This document shows positions 1 through 5,900 of a stretch of 12,149 bases of DNA, piece after piece. Position 1 is the stretch's first letter. Each line of letters starts with the position of its first letter. The translations under genes and the position numbers were made by a program. The notes beneath the pieces are model-generated. The model had not been told where the DNA came from, searched no databases, and saw only the letters and a program-made list of their open reading frames with translations. This DNA comes from JABCPO02 sp963546185. Lineage in GTDB: Bacteria; Bacillota; Clostridia; TANB77; CAG-508. Location: assembly GCA_963546185.1 (NCBI GenBank), contig CAUULU010000031.1, positions 1 through 12,149 on the forward strand. Direction: 5' to 3'.

Positions 1-392
1 TTGGAATATATAAAGTGGATAAAAGTACAGATTTTAAAAGAGGAGATATTGTTACATTTTCAACAAAGAGATATAAGGATATATTAGATTATCCAGGAAG
101 TATAAAAAATATTACATTTTCTAAATATATAGCAGGAATAAGTGGGGACTATATAAGAATAGAAAATAATAAAATATATGTTAATAATAAGGAAAAAGGA
201 AATATTTTTAAAGTTGATGGGCTAAATAATAGATTACCTCAACTTAAAGAAAAGGAATATATAGTAAAAGAAGATGAAGTTTTTGTATTAGGAACTAATG
301 ATAAATCATTTGATTCAAGGTATTATGGATGTATTAAAAAATCAGATGTCATATATAAGTTAGTTCCTTTAATAATATGGGAGGATATATGA
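1..392 (+). CDS. Signal peptidase family S26 / TraF-like protein, 3' part only
   Basis: This is the C-terminal part of a type I (S26) signal peptidase, of the kind that conjugative elements carry to mature a transfer-apparatus protein at the membrane (family knowledge). The frame is open from base 3 with no stop, so the gene starts outside the window. The GTG at base 15 is not a convincing start, because the codons before it read Gly-Ile-Tyr-Lys, which fits the region just after the catalytic Ser box in TraF-like enzymes. Visible family boxes are KRGDIVTF, KYIAGISGD (the likely general-base Lys is at bases 123-125) and GTNDKSFDSRYYG (bases 291-329, the conserved SxDSRYxG box). The nucleophilic Ser and the N-terminal membrane anchor must lie upstream. 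The TGA stop (390-392) overlaps the ATG of topB, which implies one transcript and coupled translation. Confidence 0.82.
   Translation, partial: GIYKVDKSTDFKRGDIVTFSTKRYKDILDYPGSIKNITFSKYIAGISGDYIRIENNKIYVNNKEKGNIFKVDGLNNRLPQLKEKEYIVKEDEVFVLGTNDKSFDSRYYGCIKKSDVIYKLVPLIIWEDI
379..385 (+). promoter_or_regulatory. Ribosome binding site fixing the topB start
   Basis: GGGAGGA lies three bases before the ATG at 389. An in-frame ATG at 377 would sit on top of this site and add four residues, so 389 is preferred. The protein then begins M-K-L-I-I-C-E-K-P-S, the usual topoisomerase III N-terminus. Confidence 0.7.
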
Positions 393-2437
393 AGTTAATA
401 ATATGTGAAAAGCCAAGTCTTGCTAAAAATGTAGCAGGAGCATTAAATGTGAGAGATTGGAAAGATGGGTACATAGAAAATGATAAATATATTGTTACTT
501 GGGCTTTTGGTCATCTTTTAGGTTTAAAAGAAATAAAAGAGTATGAGGGTTTTGAAAATATAAGATGGAATGATATTACAAGTCCATTTGTACCTGATAC
601 ATTTGAGTATAAAGTAAAAAATGATTCAGGAGTTAAAAATCAATTAAAAATAATAAGAGAACTTTTAAAAAATAAAAATATAGAATCTGTTGTTAATTGT
701 GGAGATGCAGATAGAGAAGGACAACTCATTATTGATAATATAATAGAATATTGTAGATATAAAGGAAAAGTAGAAAGACTATGGCTACCTGAACAAACTC
801 AAGAAACTATTAGAGAACAGATAAATCAGATGAAAGATAATAAAGAATATGAAAAATTAAATCTTGAAGGAAAAGCAAGAACATATATGGACTGGTTACT
901 TGGAATAAATTTAACAGTACATCTAAGTAATAAAAGTGGAGAGAAGTTAAGAGTAGGTAGAGTAATAATCCCAATCTTAAAGTATATCTATGATAGAGAA
1001 ATAGAAATTAGAAATTTTGTTCCAGAAAAATATTATGGGATAGAAAATGAAAAGAATATTAAGTTAATATCTAAATTAAAACTTGATAAAGAAAAAGCAC
1101 AAGAAAAGATAGAGGAGTTAAATTTACATAAAGCTAAGGTTGTTTCTATTACAAAAAAAGAAATTAAAAAACAAGCAGCTAAGCTATTTTCATTTTCAAC
1201 CTTACAAAGTTTTCTATCAGAGAAATATCAAATACCTTTTGCTATATCTTCAATAGTGATTCAAAAGCTATATGAGGATGGATATTTAACTTATCCTCGT
1301 ACAAATACAGAGTATTTAGCAAATAACGAAAAAGAAAAAATAGCAAAGGTTATAGATAAAATAAAAAATGATTATGGATATTTAGATATAAGGATTAGAG
1401 ATAGTAAAAGAATTTTTAATAATTTAAAAATAGAATCTCATAGTGCTGTAACACCCACTGTAAAACTTCCTAATATATTTGAACTTGAAGATATAGAACA
1501 AAAAATATATAAGACAGTCCTAGATAGATTTTTATCAAACTTCGTAAATGAAGAATGTATTGTATTAGAAAAAGAAATGTTAATGAAAGTTGGAGAAGAA
1601 AAATTTAGTATTATTGGAAAGACAGTTAAACAATTAGGATATTTAAAATATGAAAAAGAAGAGTTTACAGATAAAGTTCCTGATCTTAATGTAGATGATG
1701 AGTTTGATGTAGACTTTAAAGTAGTTGAAAAGACTACTACAAAGCCTCCAAGAATTTCAGAAAGTAATTTATCACAATATTTAAAAAATCCATTAAGGAA
1801 GCTAAATAATATTGAAACTGATGATGAAGAATATAAGCAAATTCTTGAAGGAATAGAAATAGGAACAGAAGCAACAAGAACTGGGATTATAGAAACAGCT
1901 AAGAAGATGGGATATATCTCACAGGAAAAAAATAGCTATAAATTAGAGCCACTGGGCGAAAAAGTAATTGAGATTTTAAATGAATTACAAATAAATCTAT
2001 ATGCTGAAAAATCTATTGAGTTTTCAAAACTATTAAAACAAGTATATACAGGAGAAAAAACAATAGATGAAGTTATTAATATAACAAGAGAAGAATTAAA
2101 AAATATATTTAGTAAAGATATAGAGATTGAAAAAATAACAAAGGATAAAGAAGTTATTGGAATATGTCCTCTATGTAGTGGAAATATATATCAAGGTAGA
2201 ACTAAAACTGGAAAGGTAAATTACTATTGTGAAAAATATAAAGAAGGATGTAAGTTTACATTATGGGAAAATATAAAATACTATAAGGAAGAGCTAAAAA
2301 TAACAAAAGATAAAGCAAAGGCTCTTCTTAAAAAGAATGGTAAAGCTAAATTTAAAATAAATAATAAAGAGGAAGCATTGAAAATAGAAATTAAAAATCA
2401 TCAAGGTAATACATATATAAATTTAAAAAAATTTTAA
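389..2437 (+). CDS. topB: DNA topoisomerase III (type IA)
   Basis: This is a 682-residue type IA topoisomerase, which cuts one DNA strand through a 5'-phosphotyrosine and passes another strand through. Its N-terminus carries the Toprim domain with the EKPSLA motif (residues 7-12) and the acidic metal-binding cluster D106-A-D108-R-E110. The active-site tyrosine is Y302 in LTYPRTNT. The motif GIEIGTEATRTGIIE, typical of topoisomerase III, falls near residues 488-502. The C-terminus holds one four-cysteine zinc finger (C593, C596, C614, C621). Length and motif order are normal and complete. The gene overlaps the upstream signal peptidase gene by the sequence ATGA. Elements of this type often carry their own topoisomerase III, which is thought to resolve DNA intermediates during transfer or plasmid-like replication; that role here is inferred from context. 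The domain call is very secure. Whether it acts in transfer or only duplicates the host enzyme cannot be seen. Confidence 0.96.
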   Translation: MKLIICEKPSLAKNVAGALNVRDWKDGYIENDKYIVTWAFGHLLGLKEIKEYEGFENIRWNDITSPFVPDTFEYKVKNDSGVKNQLKIIRELLKNKNIESVVNCGDADREGQLIIDNIIEYCRYKGKVERLWLPEQTQETIREQINQMKDNKEYEKLNLEGKARTYMDWLLGINLTVHLSNKSGEKLRVGRVIIPILKYIYDREIEIRNFVPEKYYGIENEKNIKLISKLKLDKEKAQEKIEELNLHKAKVVSITKKEIKKQAAKLFSFSTLQSFLSEKYQIPFAISSIVIQKLYEDGYLTYPRTNTEYLANNEKEKIAKVIDKIKNDYGYLDIRIRDSKRIFNNLKIESHSAVTPTVKLPNIFELEDIEQKIYKTVLDRFLSNFVNEECIVLEKEMLMKVGEEKFSIIGKTVKQLGYLKYEKEEFTDKVPDLNVDDEFDVDFKVVEKTTTKPPRISESNLSQYLKNPLRKLNNIETDDEEYKQILEGIEIGTEATRTGIIETAKKMGYISQEKNSYKLEPLGEKVIEILNELQINLYAEKSIEFSKLLKQVYTGEKTIDEVINITREELKNIFSKDIEIEKITKDKEVIGICPLCSGNIYQGRTKTGKVNYYCEKYKEGCKFTLWENIKYYKEELKITKDKAKALLKKNGKAKFKINNKEEALKIEIKNHQGNTYINLKKF

Positions 2438-2443
2438 ATATTA

Positions 2444-2462
2444 AGTATGGTATAGCCATACT
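2444..2462 (+). repeat. Small inverted repeat just after topB
   Basis: AGTATGG (2444-2450), loop TATAG, then CCATACT (2456-2462): a perfect 7-bp stem starting six bases after the topB stop. It is followed by AAAAGGAAG, not a T run, so it is not a standard intrinsic terminator on the + strand. It could stabilise the topB mRNA end or bind a protein. Confidence 0.6.
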
Positions 2463-2580
2463 AAAAGGAAGAAAAAGGGTATCCAAGAGGAACAGCTTGG
2501 TTGCACTTGTGCAAGTCCCAAAGGGACACCGAAGGTTAAAGGGATCAAGGGGAACACTTGCACGCTAGTTTCTTCCTTTT
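2463..2580 (+). repeat. Structured G+C-rich non-coding segment upstream of the oriT hairpin
   Basis: This segment is about 48% G+C over 2481-2540 by hand count, far above the flanking genes, and no reading frame stands out. It holds several inverted repeats: CCAAG/CTTGG (2483-2487 with 2496-2500), TTGCAC/GTGCAA (2501-2506 with 2509-2514), GTCCC/GGGAC with an AAA loop (2515-2527), and CAAG/CTTG (2546-2549 with 2557-2560). GTGCAAG (2509-2515) can also pair with CTTGCAC (2557-2563). A 12-bp complement, AAAAGGAAGAAA (2463-2474) with TTTCTTCCTTTT (2569-2580), could close the whole segment. A stem-loop module with the loop sequence GGAACA occurs twice (2484-2506 and 2546-2563). It may be the protein-binding left part of oriT, an mRNA leader for the relaxase gene, or a small RNA. 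I do not recognise it as a known RNA family. Confidence 0.6.
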
Positions 2581-2627
2581 TGAAAAAAAGGATAGAAACT
2601 TGTAAGCGTGCATTGTAAATCCAATGC
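2567..2627 (+). other. oriT: Probable origin of transfer (oriT), IncQ/MOBQ type, with nic site
   Basis: AGTTTCT-TCC-TTTTT (2567-2581) pairs with AAAAA-GGA-T-AGAAACT (2585-2600), leaving a GAA loop and one bulged T (2593). Two bases after the repeat comes GTAAGCGTGC (2602-2611). In RSF1010 (IncQ), as I recall it, a GTTTCT.../...AGAAAC inverted repeat is likewise followed after two bases by GTAAGTGCGC, with nicking after that C. The match is 8 of 10 bases at identical spacing, which would place nic after base 2611. A second inverted repeat, GCATTG/CAATGC (2610-2615 with 2622-2627), spans the position just 3' of the nick. A MobA/MobL (MOBQ) relaxase gene starts 39 bases downstream, which is the usual arrangement. 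The strand that is cut and the exact nick are inferred by analogy. Confidence 0.8.
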
Positions 2628-2652
2628 TATGTTAAAAAAAGAAAAGATGGAT

Positions 2653-2660
2653 AGGAGGTG
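2653..2660 (+). promoter_or_regulatory. Strong ribosome binding site of the relaxase gene
   Basis: AGGAGGTG, a near-perfect Shine-Dalgarno sequence, lies five bases before the ATG at 2666 and immediately downstream of the putative oriT. It suggests efficient translation of the relaxase once an mRNA is made. Confidence 0.8.
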
Positions 2661-2665
2661 TTAAA

Positions 2666-4771
2666 ATGGCAATTTTTCATTTAAGTTTTAGTAATGGCAA
2701 AGTAGGAAAAGGTCTTGCTCACTTTAAATATATAATGGGTGAAGATAGATACTCATATAAAGAAAATGAAGTTATCTATGAAAAACATAATATGCCTCCT
2801 CACGTATCAGCTGAAGATTTTTGGCATTCAGCCGATGCTTATGAAAGAGCTAATGGAAGAGTATATAAAGAAATAAGGATAGCTCTTCCTAATGGTTTTA
2901 CTAAAAAAGAAAATCAAGATTTATTAAATAAATTTTTAGAAAAAGAATTAGGAAATAATTTCTATTATTCAGCAGTAATACACGATAAAAGCTCATCAGA
3001 AGATGAAATTAGAAATGTTCACGCTCATATAATGATATGTCCTAGAAAAATAGATGGAATAGAAAGAGATATAAAGCAATTTTTTTCAAGATATAATTCT
3101 AAAAATATAGAAAAAGGTGGAGCATTAAAAGATCCATATTGGAATAAGAAAGAAACTCTTACACATTTTAGAGAGAGCTGGGAAGAAACTTTAAATAGTG
3201 CCTTAGAAAAAAAGAATTGGAGAAAAGTATCTTGTAAAAGTTTACAACAACAAAGAAAAGAGGCACTAGAAAAACAAGATTTAGACTTAGTTGATTGTTT
3301 AAATAGAGAGCCTATTCAAATAAGTAATTATACTTTAAAGAAAGATAAAAAATACTATAACGAACTTGATATAGCAGATTGGGATAACTATATGCACAAT
3401 AAAAAAGTTAGAGATTTAAAAGAAGAATTGTATAACTTACTTCAAAAGAAAAAAGAACAAGAAATAGAAAGAAGTAATATTTTTAAAAATTTAAAAGATA
3501 TAAATTCAGCTATAAGAGATTTTAATAAATCAGATGAAGAATTTAAAGATATTTATTCTATTCAAGAAGATATTTTAATGTTAGAAGTTGAAAAGAAACA
3601 TATAGAACAAACTATAAATAAAACAGATGAAATAAAAGATCTACAAAAACTGGAAGCTAAAATTTTATCTATAAATCTTTTATTAAAAAATAAAAATGAT
3701 TTATTAAATAAAGAATTAGAAGAGCTAAAAGCTGGAGATTTATTTGAAAAGAAATATAAAGAATTAAATAAAAAGAATTTTCAAAATGACTACAAAAGAT
3801 TTTTAGAAACACAAAGTGAAATATCTAAATTAGAAAAAGGGATAGAAGAAAATAAAACTAAGTTAGAAAACTCTAAGAAAATTACTTTAAATATTTTAAC
3901 TAAGGGAGAGTATTCTAAAATTCTAAGAGAATATAAAAATGAAGAACAAGCTGAAATGCTTTTAAAGTTAGAAAAAAGATTTTCAAAAGGAAATAATAAG
4001 AACCTATATATTAAGACAAAATATAACTTAGAGAAAAAATATAAAGAACTAATAAATGCTAAGACTATGGAATTAGAAAAGAAAAGAGTTTTAAATAATA
4101 TCTTAGAGGGAAAACTGGATTTTAAAGATAAGAATAACTTAATTATTGAAACAATAAATTCTCTTCAAAAGGATATAGCTAATATCAATAATCAAATAGA
4201 AAAAAGAGAGCTTCAAATAAAATCCTTAGAAAAAGTTAATATCCAAGTAAAAATTTATGATGAGATAAGCAAAGGAGAATTTTCTAAAGTAACAAAACAA
4301 TTTGAAGCTAATGAGAAAGAAATTGATAAATTAAATGAACAACTTAAAAATGTAAATACTTTTAATTTTAGTTTAAAAAATAAGATAAAAGCAGAAATAG
4401 AAAAATTAGAAAAAGAAAATTCAAATATTGCAATTAAATATGAGGAAATCAAAAAATCTATAACTAATGAAAAATTTAATTCTTTAAAAGAAGAATACCT
4501 ACATAAAATTGAAAATGGAATAAAGACATATAGAAAAGAAATTAATAATTTAAAAGATAAAAGACAACATATTAATTATGCTTTAAGAAAAAGTAAAGAT
4601 TTATTATTTAAGACAAGTAAATCTAATATTCCTAGTATAAAGAATTTTATTGAAAATCATAATAGATACAAGGCAAATTTAGGGGAAGTTTTGAGAACTA
4701 ATATAAATATTAGATGGTCAGAAGATGAGTTAGAAAAACAAATGAGAAAAGAAATGGATTTCTCTATATAA
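2666..4771 (+). CDS. mobA: MobA/MobL family conjugative relaxase with long coiled-coil tail
   Basis: This 701-residue protein is a MOBQ relaxase, the enzyme that nicks oriT, stays covalently bound to the 5' end and leads the strand into the recipient. The N-terminal 200 or so residues form the MobA/MobL domain. They open with MAIFHLSFSNG and contain the probable nucleophile Y22 in AHFKYIMG. Metal-binding histidines are H106 (in VIHDK) and H119/H121 (NVHAHIM), the three-His pattern of the family. DPYWNKKETLTHFRESWE (about residues 165-182) is also typical. From about residue 245 to 650 the protein is Lys/Glu/Leu-rich heptad-like helix, predicted coiled coil, with no primase or helicase domain. 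The start is set by AGGAGGTG five bases upstream. The gene follows the putative oriT and precedes a methyltransferase gene by 16 bases, which suggests an operon. Confidence 0.93.
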   Translation: MAIFHLSFSNGKVGKGLAHFKYIMGEDRYSYKENEVIYEKHNMPPHVSAEDFWHSADAYERANGRVYKEIRIALPNGFTKKENQDLLNKFLEKELGNNFYYSAVIHDKSSSEDEIRNVHAHIMICPRKIDGIERDIKQFFSRYNSKNIEKGGALKDPYWNKKETLTHFRESWEETLNSALEKKNWRKVSCKSLQQQRKEALEKQDLDLVDCLNREPIQISNYTLKKDKKYYNELDIADWDNYMHNKKVRDLKEELYNLLQKKKEQEIERSNIFKNLKDINSAIRDFNKSDEEFKDIYSIQEDILMLEVEKKHIEQTINKTDEIKDLQKLEAKILSINLLLKNKNDLLNKELEELKAGDLFEKKYKELNKKNFQNDYKRFLETQSEISKLEKGIEENKTKLENSKKITLNILTKGEYSKILREYKNEEQAEMLLKLEKRFSKGNNKNLYIKTKYNLEKKYKELINAKTMELEKKRVLNNILEGKLDFKDKNNLIIETINSLQKDIANINNQIEKRELQIKSLEKVNIQVKIYDEISKGEFSKVTKQFEANEKEIDKLNEQLKNVNTFNFSLKNKIKAEIEKLEKENSNIAIKYEEIKKSITNEKFNSLKEEYLHKIENGIKTYRKEINNLKDKRQHINYALRKSKDLLFKTSKSNIPSIKNFIENHNRYKANLGEVLRTNINIRWSEDELEKQMRKEMDFSI

Positions 4772-4787
4772 GATGAAAGGAGCATAA

Positions 4788-5900
4788 ATGGATATAAATA
4801 AATTTATAAATACAATTATTGAGGGAGATACAATTAAAAATTTAAAAAGACTTCCAGATGAAAGTATAGATTTTATATTTGCAGATCCTCCATACTATAT
4901 GCAAACAGAGGGAGAGTTATTAAGAGTAGATGGAACAAAATTTAAAGGTGTTGAGGATAAATGGGATAAGTTTAAAGACTTTAAAGATTATGATGACTTT
5001 ACTAAAAAATGGTTAAAAGAATGTAAAAGAGTTTTAAAAAAAGATGCAACAATTGCTGTAATTGGATCATTTCAAAATATTTATCGTGTTGGAAATATTA
5101 TGCAGGATTTAGGATACTGGATTTTAAATGATATTATTTGGAAAAAAACAAATCCAGTTCCTAATTTTTCTGGAAAAAGATTTTGTAATTCTCATGAAAC
5201 AATTCTATGGTGTAGTAAAAATAAGAAAAGTAAAATAACTTTTAATTATAAAACTATGAAATATTTAAATAATGAGAAGCAAGAAAAAAGTATATGGGAA
5301 ATTTCATTGTGTACAGGTAATGAAAGATTAAAAGATAAAAATGGAAATAAATTACATTCTTCTCAAAAACCTGAGAAATTACTATATAAGTTATTAATTT
5401 CAGCAACAAAACCCAAAGATATTATTTTAGATCCATTTTTTGGGACAGGAACAACAGGAGCTGTTGCAAAAGAAATTGGACGAAATTACATTGGTATAGA
5501 AAAAGAAAAGGTGTATGTTGAAGCAGCAGAGAAGAGAATAGCTTCAAAAAATTATCAAAGAAGTTTAATAACTGAGCTTACTCTTGAAGAAAAACCTCCA
5601 AAAGTTCCAGTAAAAAAACTTTTAGAGAAAGGATATTTACAGAAAAATCAAGAATTATATAACAGCTTAGGAGAAAGAAAAGGAATAGTTTTAGAAGATG
5701 GAAATATATTTGATGGAATAGAAATATTATCAATACATAAAATGAGTGCAAAGTTATTAAATAAAGCAAATAATAATGGTTGGGATTATTTCTATATTAT
5801 AGAAAAGGGAAATTTAATATCATTAAATGATTTGAGATATAGATATGATAAGGAGGGGGATTATGTATATTCAAAAATGGGAACAAAAAGCTATTTTTAA
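4788..5900 (+). CDS. Adenine-specific DNA methyltransferase, CcrM/HinfI-like (predicted GANTC)
   Basis: This is a complete 370-residue beta-class N6-adenine methyltransferase. The catalytic motif IV, DPPY, is at residues 33-36. The S-adenosylmethionine-binding motif I, DPFFGTG, is at residues 215-221, giving the beta-class order IV before I. The middle region (GSFQNIYRVG, LNDIIWKKTNPVPNFSGKRF, HSSQKPEKLL, GRNYIGIE) closely resembles CcrM and M.HinfI, which methylate the A of GANTC, so GANTC is the predicted target. Residues about 265-360 (PPKVPVKKLLEKG ... DGNI ... SIHKMSAKLLNKANNNGWDYFYI) match the C-terminal DNA-contacting RAMA-type domain of CcrM. There is no restriction endonuclease gene beside it, so it is an orphan within this window. 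AAAGGAG lies about five bases before the ATG. Its last 38 bases overlap the next gene. It may protect element DNA or influence transcription. Confidence 0.93.
   Translation: MDINKFINTIIEGDTIKNLKRLPDESIDFIFADPPYYMQTEGELLRVDGTKFKGVEDKWDKFKDFKDYDDFTKKWLKECKRVLKKDATIAVIGSFQNIYRVGNIMQDLGYWILNDIIWKKTNPVPNFSGKRFCNSHETILWCSKNKKSKITFNYKTMKYLNNEKQEKSIWEISLCTGNERLKDKNGNKLHSSQKPEKLLYKLLISATKPKDIILDPFFGTGTTGAVAKEIGRNYIGIEKEKVYVEAAEKRIASKNYQRSLITELTLEEKPPKVPVKKLLEKGYLQKNQELYNSLGERKGIVLEDGNIFDGIEILSIHKMSAKLLNKANNNGWDYFYIIEKGNLISLNDLRYRYDKEGDYVYSKMGTKSYF
5850..5856 (+). promoter_or_regulatory. Ribosome binding site inside the methyltransferase gene, fixing the helicase start
   Basis: AAGGAGG is followed by GGG and lies six bases before the ATG at 5863. 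The in-frame ATG at 5845 lies before this site and lacks a comparable one, so the large protein most likely starts at 5863. Confidence 0.75.

Noticed and set aside
15..392. A complete small gene starting at GTG 15
   Set aside because: The frame is open upstream to the window edge, there is no ribosome binding site before the GTG, and the catalytic Ser part of the signal peptidase would be missing.
2444..2470. Intrinsic terminator after topB
   Set aside because: The hairpin is short and is followed by an A/G-rich stretch, not by a T run, so it lacks the second half of a terminator on the + strand.
2567..2600. The oriT hairpin read as an intrinsic terminator
   Set aside because: Its T run lies in the left arm of the stem, not after the hairpin, and the bases after the stem are TGTAAGCG. 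The oriT reading explains the position and the flanking motif better.
2463..2612. Group II intron or known riboswitch between topB and mobA
   Set aside because: There is no GTGYG-type intron start, no domain V-like hairpin and no maturase gene, and I recognise no riboswitch core. The position next to a relaxase gene favours oriT.
2600..2633. Possible promoter for the relaxase gene: TTGTAA (2600-2605) with TGCTATGTT (2625-2633)
   Set aside because: The spacing between the two boxes is 22 bases, well over the usual 17, and the -10 box matches only four of six bases. An extended -10 promoter remains possible but is not supported enough to list.
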